DNA of 8,455 bases, taken from the NCBI GenBank assembly GCA_023426435.1, contig JAFAAS010000083.1:1-8455 (forward strand), in the 5' to 3' direction. The position numbers were made by a program, and so were the translations under genes. The DNA comes from Verrucomicrobiota bacterium. Lineage in GTDB: Bacteria > Verrucomicrobiota > Verrucomicrobiia > Opitutales > Opitutaceae. Position 1 is the stretch's first letter; each line of letters starts with the position of its first letter. The notes beneath the pieces were generated by a model, which worked only from the letters and a program-made list of their open reading frames with translations, ran no database searches and was not told where the DNA came from. Below, piece by piece: positions 1 through 6,292 of this stretch.

Positions 1-1
1 C

Positions 2-919
2 CAGTGCGATCTGCTGCTCGCGCTCGGTTCGCGTTTCGACGACCGCATCACCGGCGACACCAGCAAATTCGCCGGCGGCGCGAAGATCGTCCACATCGAC
101 ATCGACGCCTCCGAGCACAACAAGAACAAGCGCGCCCTCCTCCCCATCGTCAGCGACATCAAACACGCGCTCGAACGCCTCAACGCCCTCGCCGCCGCCA
201 ACAAATTCACGCCGCCCGACACCGCCGCGTGGCACGCTCAGGTCGCCACCTGGAAAAAGGAACATCCCTTCCGCTACGAGCAAAGCCCGCACATCCTCGC
301 GCAGGAAGCCGTGCAAGCCCTCTACGAGCTCACCAAGGGCGACGCCATCATCACCACCGGCGTCGGCCAACACCAGATGTGGGCCGCACAGTTCTACCGC
401 TTCGACGAACCGCGCCGCTACATCAGCTCCCTCGGCCTCGGCGCCATGGGCTTCGGCTACCCCGCCGCCATGGGCGCGAAGGTCGCGTGCCCCGACAAGC
501 AGGTCATCGATATAGACGGCGACGGCTCGTTCATCATGAACGTCCAGGAACTCGCCACCTGCAAAATCGAGAAGATTGCCGCGAAGGCGATGATCCTGAA
601 CAACCAGCACCTCGGCATGGTCGTCCAGTGGGAAGACCGCTTCTACGGTAGTGTCCGCGGCAATACGATCCTCGGCGACGAAACCAATGTCGGCAGCCCC
701 GAAAACCTCGGCGGCCTCTACCCGGACTTCGTGAAAATCGCCGAGGGCTTCGGCGTCAAAGGCCGGCGCGTCCACTTGAAGAGCGAGCTGCGCGAAGCGA
801 TCCAGGAGATGCTCGATCACGACGGCCCCTACGTCCTCGACGTCATCGTTCCTTACACCGAGCACGTGCTGCCCATGATTCCCGCCGGCCGCACCGTGAA
901 GGACATGCTCCTCAAATAA
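2..919 (+). CDS. ilvB: Acetolactate synthase large subunit, C-terminal part (5' end outside window)
   Basis: Catalytic subunit of ThDP-dependent acetohydroxyacid synthase, the first common step of branched-chain amino acid synthesis (two pyruvate to acetolactate, or pyruvate plus 2-ketobutyrate to acetohydroxybutyrate); cytosolic. The reading frame is open from base 2 and gives 305 residues, about half of the usual ~560-600, so the start lies upstream of the window. Visible: the end of the central FAD-binding region (LALGSRFDDRITG, then VHIDID), TGVGQHQMWAAQFY, LGLGAMGFGYPAAMGA, and the ThDP/Mg motif from GDGS (518-529) to the Asn pair at 599-604. NNQHLGMVVQWEDRFY and the C-terminal EHVLPMIPAG are also present. 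The Trp of QWEDRFY matches the Trp that is an inhibitor-contact residue in plant enzymes. An internal ATG at 311 is not the start, because homology continues upstream of it. No ilvN regulatory-subunit gene follows; a terminator closes the gene immediately. Confidence 0.95.
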   Translation, partial: QCDLLLALGSRFDDRITGDTSKFAGGAKIVHIDIDASEHNKNKRALLPIVSDIKHALERLNALAAANKFTPPDTAAWHAQVATWKKEHPFRYEQSPHILAQEAVQALYELTKGDAIITTGVGQHQMWAAQFYRFDEPRRYISSLGLGAMGFGYPAAMGAKVACPDKQVIDIDGDGSFIMNVQELATCKIEKIAAKAMILNNQHLGMVVQWEDRFYGSVRGNTILGDETNVGSPENLGGLYPDFVKIAEGFGVKGRRVHLKSELREAIQEMLDHDGPYVLDVIVPYTEHVLPMIPAGRTVKDMLLK

Positions 920-926
920 CCACGTA

Positions 927-955
927 GCACGGGCAACCTGCCCGTGCTTTTTTTT
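927..955 (+). terminator. Intrinsic terminator after ilvB
   Basis: A perfect 9-bp GC-rich stem (GCACGGGCA at 927-935 with TGCCCGTGC at 939-947), a 3-nt loop and eight T residues (948-955). It begins 7 nt after the ilvB stop. This is a textbook Rho-independent terminator and separates ilvB from the sugar-nucleotide genes. Confidence 0.93.
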
Positions 956-996
956 GCGCTCAATCCGCCGCGCTCGTTCCGCGTCCACTCTTCTCC

Positions 997-2058
997 ATGC
1001 CCAAAACCCTTCTCGTCACCGGTTCCTCCGGCCTCATCGGCTCCGAGGTCTGCGTCTATTTCGCCCGCGAGCTCGGCTACACCGTTCACGGCGTCGACAA
1101 CAACCAGCGCGCCGTCTTCTTCGGCCCGCAAGGCGACACCCGCTGGAACCAAAGCCGCCTCGCCTCCGAACTGAAAGGCTTCGTCCACCACGAGCTCGAT
1201 ATCCGCGACCGCGCCGGCGTCCTCAACCTCGTCAAAACTGTCAAACCCGACGTCATCGTCCACACCGCCGCGCAACCGTCGCACGATCGCGCCGCCGCGA
1301 TTCCGTTCGACGATTTCGACACCAACGCCGTCGGCACGCTCAACTTCCTCGAAGCCGCCCGCCAGTTCGCGCCCGAATCTCCGTTCGTCCACATGTCGAC
1401 GAACAAGGTTTACGGCGACGCCCCCAATCGCATCGCGCTCAAGGAGCTCGAAACCCGCTGGGACTACGCCGATCCCGCCTACGAACACGGCATCGCCGAA
1501 ACCTTCACCATCGACCAGTCGAAGCACTCGCTCTTCGGCGCCTCCAAGGTCGCCGCCGACGTCATGGTCCAGGAATACGGCCGCTACTTCAACCTGCCGA
1601 CATGCTGCCTCCGCGGGGGCTGCCTCACCGGCCCCAACCACTCCGGCGTCGAGCTCCATGGCTTCCTCTCCTACCTCGTGAAATGCAACCTCGAGGGACG
1701 TGAGTATAAAGTTTTCGGATACAAAGGAAAACAGGTCCGCGACAACATCCACTCCCTCGATGTCGCCCGCTTCATGGCCGCCTTCGTCGCCGCCCCCCGC
1801 GCCGGCGAGGTTTACAATCTCGGCGGCGGCAAAGCCAACAGCACCTCCATCCTCGAAGCGTTTCAAATCGCCGAAAAATTCACCGGCAAGAAACAGATCT
1901 ACACCTACGTCGACCAGAACCGCATCGGCGACCACATCTGTTACTACTCCGACCTCCGCAAAATGCGCGCGCACTATCCGTCCTGGGATATCACCCAATC
2001 CCTCGAGGAAACCATCCGCCAAATCGTCGAAGCCTGGCAACACCGCCAGAAATCTTAA
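997..2058 (+). CDS. Extended-SDR sugar-nucleotide epimerase, CDP-paratose 2-epimerase-like, with Phe in place of the catalytic Tyr
   Basis: A 353-residue NAD(P)-dependent nucleotide-sugar epimerase/dehydratase (Rossmann-fold extended SDR), cytosolic. Seen: the dinucleotide-binding glycine motif TGSSGLIG at residues 8-15, an acidic VDNN end of beta-2 (33-36), HTAAQPSH (89-96), the MSTNKVYGD stretch (133-141) carrying the active-site Ser/Thr, RGGCLTGPNHSG (206-217), and YKGKQVRDNIHS (242-253). The last two are what I associate with proteins annotated as CDP-paratose (tyvelose) 2-epimerase. The YxxxK motif reads SLFGASK, so Phe180 stands where the general-base Tyr normally is, while Lys184 is kept. 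From memory this substitution occurs across the subfamily, but I cannot verify that here. Substrate is therefore uncertain. The start at 997 places the Rossmann fold at the N-terminus; no Shine-Dalgarno is visible. It stands as its own unit between two intrinsic terminators. Confidence 0.85.
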   Translation: MPKTLLVTGSSGLIGSEVCVYFARELGYTVHGVDNNQRAVFFGPQGDTRWNQSRLASELKGFVHHELDIRDRAGVLNLVKTVKPDVIVHTAAQPSHDRAAAIPFDDFDTNAVGTLNFLEAARQFAPESPFVHMSTNKVYGDAPNRIALKELETRWDYADPAYEHGIAETFTIDQSKHSLFGASKVAADVMVQEYGRYFNLPTCCLRGGCLTGPNHSGVELHGFLSYLVKCNLEGREYKVFGYKGKQVRDNIHSLDVARFMAAFVAAPRAGEVYNLGGGKANSTSILEAFQIAEKFTGKKQIYTYVDQNRIGDHICYYSDLRKMRAHYPSWDITQSLEETIRQIVEAWQHRQKS

Positions 2059-2063
2059 GGTGG

Positions 2064-2089
2064 AGCCCGGCGTCCCCGCCGGGCTTTTT
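2064..2089 (+). terminator. Intrinsic terminator after the first SDR gene
   Basis: A perfect 9-bp stem (AGCCCGGCG at 2064-2072 with CGCCGGGCT at 2077-2085), a 4-nt TCCC loop, and a run of T through 2089. It begins 5 nt after the stop codon of the preceding gene. Confidence 0.88.
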
Positions 2090-2166
2090 CCATTCCCCCC
2101 GCGCTGCCGTCACATTCCCGTTAACCCGCGCAGCCTCCCCACTCCGCATTTGAACAAACCTCACAA

Positions 2167-2769
2167 ATGCGTTTTGGCATCCTCGTCATGTCCGCACTCC
2201 GCTCCGTCTTCCTCGCTGCCCTCGCGCTGAGTGCCTCGTCCGCGCCGCTCATCGCCGCCGAATCCGCGAAGACCGAGTCCCCCTTCCTCCCTCCCGCCGG
2301 CTCCCCCGCTCCCGCCGCCAAAGAACCGTCCGCCTACAGCTTCGCCGGCATGACCGTCCTCAACGGCGAAACCCTTCTCAGCATCACGCGCGAATCCGAC
2401 AAACGCAGCACCTGGATCCCCGTCGGCAAAACCGTCGGCGACATCACCGCCGTCAGCTACGACCCTAAAAAAGACGAAGCCGTTATCCGCGCCGACGGCC
2501 GCGAGCTCACCTTGCCCATTCGAAAGTCCGTCGTCGTCGCCGCCCCCGCCCACCGTCCGCCCGTCATCGCATCCACGCTCCCCGCTCCGAGCGCCGCGCC
2601 TGCGCCCGCCCCCGAACCCGAACCAGTCAAAATGCCTCCGCTGAACCAGCAGGAGGAAAAGGAAATGGAAGCGCGCATGCTCGTCTCCGACCTCCTCGAA
2701 ATCGGCCAACAACAGCGCCGCGCCTACGAAGCCGCCCAACGCGAAGCCGCCGCCAAAGCCGCCAAGTAG
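2167..2769 (+). CDS. Putative exported protein of unknown function, proline/alanine-rich linker
   Basis: I do not recognise this family. The 200-residue protein starts with a plausible Sec signal peptide: basic residues (Arg2, Arg12), then a hydrophobic stretch VFLAALALSASSAPLIA (14-30), with possible signal peptidase I cleavage near Ala31-Glu32. After a Pro/Ala-rich spacer (about 39-55) comes a compact segment with beta-like alternation (about 57-124, YSFAGMTVLNGETLLSI to GRELTLPIRKS). It is faintly reminiscent of small beta domains in secretion-system periplasmic proteins, which is only a guess. A PAPAPEPEP-type linker (about 131-158) and a charged, probably helical C-terminal tail (160-200, Gln/Glu/Ala-rich) follow. 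A second in-frame ATG at 2188 (Met8) gives an equally good or better signal peptide; neither start has a Shine-Dalgarno. Upstream is a terminator, so it should have its own promoter in 2090-2166, where I could not identify one with confidence. Confidence 0.6.
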   Translation: MRFGILVMSALRSVFLAALALSASSAPLIAAESAKTESPFLPPAGSPAPAAKEPSAYSFAGMTVLNGETLLSITRESDKRSTWIPVGKTVGDITAVSYDPKKDEAVIRADGRELTLPIRKSVVVAAPAHRPPVIASTLPAPSAAPAPAPEPEPVKMPPLNQQEEKEMEARMLVSDLLEIGQQQRRAYEAAQREAAAKAAK

Positions 2770-2785
2770 GTGGACCCGCGTGTAG

Positions 2786-2806
2786 GTTGCGCGCTCGCCG
2801 CGCAAC
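2786..2806. repeat. GC-rich inverted repeat (hairpin) after the exported-protein gene
   Basis: A perfect 8-bp stem (GTTGCGCG at 2786-2793 with CGCGCAAC at 2799-2806) and a 5-nt loop, starting 16 nt after the stop. There is no T-run behind it, so it is at best a weak or Rho-assisted terminator, or an mRNA 3'-end stabiliser. The rest of 2770-2910 holds no gene that I can support; the frame of the next gene is merely open through it. Confidence 0.55.
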
Positions 2807-2910
2807 TCGCTCCCCGCCTCATCCGCCTCCAAACCCCGCGCCGCCCCGCCGCGCCTCACCCCCAACTTTCCCCTTCCGCCCTCCGCCCCGCGCTGCTTCT
2901 TTCAAGCCAC

Positions 2911-3984
2911 ATGAAACTCCTCATCACCGGAGTCTGCGGCTTCGTCGGCAGCACCCTCGCCCGCGCCTTCGCCGTCAACGGCTCGCGTCACGAGATCATC
3001 GGCTTCGACAACTTCATCCGCCCCGGCAGCGAATCCAATCGCGACGAACTCAAAAAACTCGGCGTCCGCCTCTTCCACGGCGACCTCCGCGCCGCCAGCG
3101 ATCTCGAAACCCTCCCGTCCGTCGACTTCGTCATCGACGCCGCCGCCAACCCGAGCGTCCTCGCCGGCGTCGACGGCAAAACCAGCTCCCGCCAGCTCGT
3201 CGAACACAACCTCTCCGGCACCGTCAACATGCTGGAGTTCTGCAAACAACACCGCGCCGGTTTCATCCTCCTGAGCACCAGCCGCGTTTACTCCATCCCG
3301 CCCCTCGCCGCGCTCGCCGTCGAACCGCACTCCGACGCCTTTCGCCCCGCCACTTCCGCCCCGCTTCCACCCGGCGTCACCGCCTCCGGTATCGACGAAA
3401 CCTTCTCCACCGCCGCTCCCGTCTCTCTCTACGGCGCCACCAAGCTCGCCTCCGAAGCCCTCGCCCTCGAATACGGCGAAACCTTCAACCTTCCCGTCTT
3501 CATCAACCGCTGCGGCGTCCTCGCCGGCGCCGGCCAGTTCGGTCGCGCCGACCAGGGCATCTTCGCCTTCTGGCTCAACAGCCACCTCCGCCGCCGCCCG
3601 CTCAAATACATCGGCTTCGGCGGACACGGCTACCAGGTCCGCGACTGCCTCCATCCGCGCGACCTCGTCCCGCTCCTCGAAAAACAATTCTCCGCCCCCG
3701 CGCTCCCCGCCACCGACCGCATCGTCAATGTCGCCGGCGGCGCCGCATCCGCTTTTTCACTACGCCAGCTCACCGCGTGGTGCGACACCCGCTTCGGCCC
3801 GCACCCGGTCGCCGCCGACTCCACGCCCCGCCCGTTCGATCTTCCATGGGTCGTCCTCGATCACGCCAAAGCCACCCGCCTCTGGTCCTGGCAGCCACAA
3901 ACCCCCACCCGCGCCATCCTCGACGAAATCGCCGCCCACGCCGAACGCCACCCACACTGGCTCGATCTCTCCGCCCCGTTCTAA
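2911..3984 (+). CDS. NAD-dependent epimerase/dehydratase, CDP-paratose 2-epimerase-like
   Basis: A 357-residue extended SDR acting on a nucleotide sugar; cytosolic. Seen: TGVCGFVG (6-13) as the NAD-binding glycine motif right after the initiating MKLLI, an acidic GFDNF (31-35) at the end of beta-2 favouring NAD over NADP, and IDAAANPSV (75-83). The LLSTSRVYS stretch (120-128) carries the active-site Ser/Thr and SLYGATK carries intact Tyr174 and Lys178. NRCGVLAGAGQFGRADQG (199-216) and GYQVRDCLHPRDL (240-252) are typical of the tyvelose/CDP-paratose 2-epimerase group. Unlike the SDR at 997-2058, its catalytic triad is complete. I chose the ATG at 2911 because the Rossmann fold starts there; the open frame continues to 2770 but encodes low-complexity Pro/Arg-rich sequence. 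No CDP-glucose pathway genes (rfbF, rfbG, rfbH) are visible, so the true substrate may differ. A GT2 gene follows after 69 nt. Confidence 0.85.
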   Translation: MKLLITGVCGFVGSTLARAFAVNGSRHEIIGFDNFIRPGSESNRDELKKLGVRLFHGDLRAASDLETLPSVDFVIDAAANPSVLAGVDGKTSSRQLVEHNLSGTVNMLEFCKQHRAGFILLSTSRVYSIPPLAALAVEPHSDAFRPATSAPLPPGVTASGIDETFSTAAPVSLYGATKLASEALALEYGETFNLPVFINRCGVLAGAGQFGRADQGIFAFWLNSHLRRRPLKYIGFGGHGYQVRDCLHPRDLVPLLEKQFSAPALPATDRIVNVAGGAASAFSLRQLTAWCDTRFGPHPVAADSTPRPFDLPWVVLDHAKATRLWSWQPQTPTRAILDEIAAHAERHPHWLDLSAPF

Positions 3985-4053
3985 ATCTAGACCCGCTCCG
4001 TTGCGGCCCTTGACCCCGCCGCCCCACGCTGAAAGCTCGCGCAACTCGTTCTC

Positions 4054-4818
4054 ATGCCCGGCCCTCTCAACCGCGCCCCTCTCAGCCTCTACTCCGTCAT
4101 CATTCCCGCGCGCGACGAAGAGGCCTCACTTCCGTCCACGATCGAGGACATCTACCGCACGTTCACCGCGGAAAACATCCCGCACGAGATCGTCGTCGTC
4201 GATGACGGCAGCCGCGATCGCACGTGGGCCGTCCTCCAGGAGCTCCGCGAAAAATTTCCCACGCTCGCACCCATCCAAAACACCAGCGGCCTCCACGGCT
4301 TCGGCCGCGCCGTCGTCTGGGGACTCGACCACAGCCGCGGCGACGCCGTCGTCATCATGATGGCCGACGCCTCCGACTCCCCGGTTCACGCCGCCAACTA
4401 CTGGCGCCTCCTCAACGAGGGCTACGACTGCGTCTTCGGCTCCCGCTTCGTCAAAGGCGGCAAGGTCGTCGACTACCCGCGCGTCAAACTCTTCGTCAAC
4501 CGCGTCGCCAATTTCTTCGTCCGCGTCGGCTTCAACATCCCGCTCAACGACACCACGAACGCCTTCAAAGCCTACCGCCGCACCGTCATCGACGGCTGCC
4601 GCCCGTTTCTCGCTCCGCATTTCAATCTCACCGTCGAGATTCCACTCAAAGCCATCGTCCGCGGCTACAGTTACACGATCGTTCCGATCTCCTGGCAGAA
4701 CCGCAAATACGGCGAGGCCAAGCTGAAGATCAAAGAAATGGGCAGCCGCTATTTCTTCATCTGCGCCTACGTCTGGCTCGAAAAATATTTCAGCCGCGGC
4801 GACTACCACCGCCGTTGA
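4054..4818 (+). CDS. Glycosyltransferase family 2 (dolichyl-phosphate mannose synthase-like)
   Basis: A 254-residue GT-A-fold transferase, presumably moving a sugar from a nucleotide donor to a polyprenyl-phosphate or glycan acceptor on the cytoplasmic face of the membrane. Seen: LYSVIIPARDEEASL (12-26), the GT2 N-terminal signature; IVVVDDGSRDRT (46-57), which binds the nucleotide; and MMADASDSP (102-110) in the position of the metal-binding DxD loop. DCVFGSRFVKGG (125-136) and NDTTNAFKAYRR (165-176) are the later DPM1-like motifs, followed by the ISWQNRKYGEAKLKI segment (212-226). The DxD equivalent reads D-A-S-D rather than a plain DAD; I believe this is a subfamily variant and not damage. 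No transmembrane helices are obvious, so it is likely peripheral. It sits between two sugar-nucleotide SDR genes with no terminator in between (gaps of 69 and 94 nt), which fits co-transcription in a surface-glycan cluster. Donor and acceptor cannot be read from the sequence. Confidence 0.85.
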   Translation: MPGPLNRAPLSLYSVIIPARDEEASLPSTIEDIYRTFTAENIPHEIVVVDDGSRDRTWAVLQELREKFPTLAPIQNTSGLHGFGRAVVWGLDHSRGDAVVIMMADASDSPVHAANYWRLLNEGYDCVFGSRFVKGGKVVDYPRVKLFVNRVANFFVRVGFNIPLNDTTNAFKAYRRTVIDGCRPFLAPHFNLTVEIPLKAIVRGYSYTIVPISWQNRKYGEAKLKIKEMGSRYFFICAYVWLEKYFSRGDYHRR

Positions 4819-4912
4819 CCGCGTTTCCCCGACGCGCCCGCCCGCGTCCCCCCGGCCGATTTCAACCTTGTCGGGCCACACGCCCGCCTCTCGCATTACA
4901 CTCACCTGAACC

Positions 4913-5788
4913 ATGATCTATCTTCTCGGCGGCTCCGGCTACGTCGGCCACGCCTACCAAGCTCTCCTCACCCGCAAGGGCATTCCTTTCCGCAATCTGC
5001 GTCGCGCTGACGTCGATTACACGAATCCCGCGACCCTCCTCGCCGCCCTCCGCGCCGACCGTCCGGAATTCCTCATCAACGCCGCCGGCTACACCGGCAA
5101 ACCCAACGTCGACGCCTGCGAGCTCCACAAACACGAGTGCCTCTTCGGCAACGCCGTCCTCCCCGGCATCGTCGCCGAAGCCTGCGCCGCCGCCGGCGTC
5201 CCGTGGGGCCACGTCTCCTCCGGCTGCATCTACACCGGCGCCCGCCCCGACGGCTCCGGCTTCACCGAAACCGACGCCCCCAACTTCACCTTCCGCCAAA
5301 ACAACTGCTCGTTTTACAGCGGCTCCAAAGCCCTCGGCGAAGAGGTCCTCGCCGGCAAACCCGACGTCTATATCTGGCGTCTCCGCATCCCTTTTAACGA
5401 GGTCGACAACCCGCGCAACTACCTCACGAAGCTCCTCCGCTACAACACGCTCCTCGAAGCCACCAACTCCATTTCCCAACTCGAGGAATTCGTCGCCGCC
5501 ACCTTCGCCTGCTGGGAAAAACGCGTCCCCTTCGGCCTGTATAACGTCACCAATCCCGGCCAGATCACGACCCACGAGGTCGTCGACCTCATCAAGAAAA
5601 CCGGCGTCTCCAACAAAGACTTCGTCTTCTTCAAAGACGAATCCGACTTCATGCAACGCGCCGCCAAAACCCCGCGCTCCAACTGCGTGATGGATTCCTC
5701 CAAACTCGCATCCGTCGGCATCCAAATGACCGAAGTCCACACCGCCGTAGAACGCGACCTCCGCCGCTGGCAGCGCGCCGCCGCCTGA
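4913..5788 (+). CDS. NDP-sugar SDR resembling plant UER1/RHM C-terminal 3,5-epimerase/4-reductase (rhamnose-type)
   Basis: A 291-residue NAD(P)-binding SDR. By name-level homology it would be called RmlD-like (dTDP-4-dehydrorhamnose reductase). Its motifs, however, line up with what I remember of plant UER1 (NRS/ER) and the C-terminal half of RHM, which both epimerise C3/C5 and reduce C4 of NDP-4-keto-6-deoxyglucose. Seen: GGSGYVG (6-12); NAAGYTGKPNVDACE (56-70), against the plant NAAGxTGRPNVDWCE; SGCIYTG (103-109); and FTETDAPNFT (117-126). FYSGSK has catalytic Tyr135 and Lys139, and WRLRIPFNEVDNPRNYLTKL (155-174) and YNVTNPG (210-216) follow. Cys105 and Lys173 sit where I recall the UER1 epimerase residues Cys115 and Lys183; this is from memory and unverified. 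Downstream rfbB and rfbA would supply the substrate dTDP-4-keto-6-deoxyglucose. The leader has no Shine-Dalgarno. The alternative is a plain 4-ketoreductase with an rfbC elsewhere. Confidence 0.78.
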   Translation: MIYLLGGSGYVGHAYQALLTRKGIPFRNLRRADVDYTNPATLLAALRADRPEFLINAAGYTGKPNVDACELHKHECLFGNAVLPGIVAEACAAAGVPWGHVSSGCIYTGARPDGSGFTETDAPNFTFRQNNCSFYSGSKALGEEVLAGKPDVYIWRLRIPFNEVDNPRNYLTKLLRYNTLLEATNSISQLEEFVAATFACWEKRVPFGLYNVTNPGQITTHEVVDLIKKTGVSNKDFVFFKDESDFMQRAAKTPRSNCVMDSSKLASVGIQMTEVHTAVERDLRRWQRAAA

Positions 5789-5794
5789 ACCTCT

Positions 5795-5881
5795 AACCGC
5801 GAAGTTCGCGAAGCTCCGCGAAGACTCCTCCGATATCGCCACTCCCCTTGACCTTCGCGCCCCTTCGCGCCCTTCGCGGTT
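5795..5881. repeat. Palindromic CGCGAAG element, complete copy 1 (upstream of the GxxExxY gene)
   Basis: Left arm 5795-5823 is AACCGCGAAG, 2 nt, CGCGAAG, 3 nt, CGCGAAG. Right arm 5853-5881 is its inverted counterpart with identical spacing, giving 24 of 29 matched positions with all mismatches inside the spacers. The loop is 29 nt (5824-5852). The element begins 6 nt after the stop of the UER1-like gene and ends 24 nt before the next start. It could fold as a long hairpin in RNA or cruciform DNA. It has no T-run, so I do not call it a terminator. Confidence 0.88.
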
Positions 5882-5882
5882 T
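5848..5882 (+). repeat. 35-bp direct repeat, left copy (upstream of the GxxExxY gene)
   Basis: This stretch spans the right arm of palindrome copy 1 plus five leading bases (TTGAC). It matches 6289-6323 at 34 of 35 positions, the one difference being C/T at the fifth base. The two copies are in the same orientation, 441 bp apart, and bracket the GxxExxY gene. Confidence 0.9.
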
Positions 5883-5905
5883 ATCCATCTCCACCCTTCC
5901 ACACC

Positions 5906-6292
5906 ATGCCCGACGAACTCCTCTTTCGCGATGAGGTTTATCGAATTATCGGTGCCTGCGTTTCAGTTCACAAAGAAAAAGGCCACGGCTTCACGGAGCC
6001 TGTCTATCAAGACTCGCTCGAGATCGAACTCGAATTCCTTTCCATTCCCTTCGACCGCCAGCGCAATTATCAACTCTTCCATCGCGAACGCCCGCTTCGT
6101 CACACCTACACACCCGACCTGCTCTGCTTCGACAAAATCATCGTCGAACTCAAAGCGGCCAAGTGTCTCACCGACGAGCATCGCGCCCAGCTTCTCAATT
6201 ACCTGAAAGTGACCCGCCTCCAACTTGGCCTTCTCGTCAACTTCGGCTCCCATCCCCGCTTGGAATGGGAGCGCATCGTCCTCACCCATTGA
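5906..6292 (+). CDS. GxxExxY-family protein, predicted PD-(D/E)XK nuclease fold
   Basis: A 128-residue small protein of the GxxExxY family, which is related to the PD-(D/E)XK nuclease superfamily; its biological role is not established to my knowledge. Seen: an N-terminal helix (about 8-24), GHGFTEPVY carrying Gly28-x-x-Glu31-x-x-Tyr34, TPDLLCFDKIIVELKA with Pro70-Asp71 and Glu81-x-Lys83, which form the nuclease core, and AQLLNYLKVT (94-103) with the downstream Gln95 often seen in this fold. Glu31, Asp71, Glu81, Lys83 and Gln95 are all intact, so an active metal-dependent nuclease is plausible. Length is normal for the family. Base use differs from its neighbours: 17 of the first 38 codons end in A or T, against 5 of the first 38 in rfbB. 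The stop codon lies inside the downstream 35-bp repeat. It has no obvious role in sugar metabolism and looks inserted between the UER1-like gene and rfbB. Confidence 0.88.
   Translation: MPDELLFRDEVYRIIGACVSVHKEKGHGFTEPVYQDSLEIELEFLSIPFDRQRNYQLFHRERPLRHTYTPDLLCFDKIIVELKAAKCLTDEHRAQLLNYLKVTRLQLGLLVNFGSHPRLEWERIVLTH

Noticed and set aside
853..2043. Long antisense open frame (396 codons) opposite the first SDR gene
   Set aside because: It is a mirror of GC-rich codon structure: low-complexity Gly/Val/Asp/Glu translation without domains, and the + strand gene has clear motifs over the same span. The other long minus-strand frames are rejected for the same reason.
2167..2769. Assigning the exported protein to type II secretion (GspC/PilP)
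   Set aside because: The resemblance is only a vague beta pattern; no diagnostic motif or neighbouring secretion gene supports it.
2770..2910. N-terminal extension of the second CDP-paratose-like SDR from 2770
   Set aside because: The frame is open but has no convincing start, is low-complexity Pro/Arg-rich, and the Rossmann motif begins right after the ATG at 2911.
4868..4902. Possible sigma-70 promoter (TTGTCG ... TACACT) before the UER1-like gene
   Set aside because: The spacing is 23 nt, too long, and both boxes are weak; no convincing promoter was found in any of the gaps.
5795..5881. Palindrome as an intrinsic terminator
   Set aside because: There is no T-run after the stem and the right arm lies just upstream of a start codon, so a terminator role cannot be supported from the sequence.
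5795..5882. CRISPR-like or tandem repeat array
   Set aside because: The words are only 7 nt, spaced 2-3 nt and arranged as inverted arms; there are no spacers of constant 25-40 nt and no cas genes.
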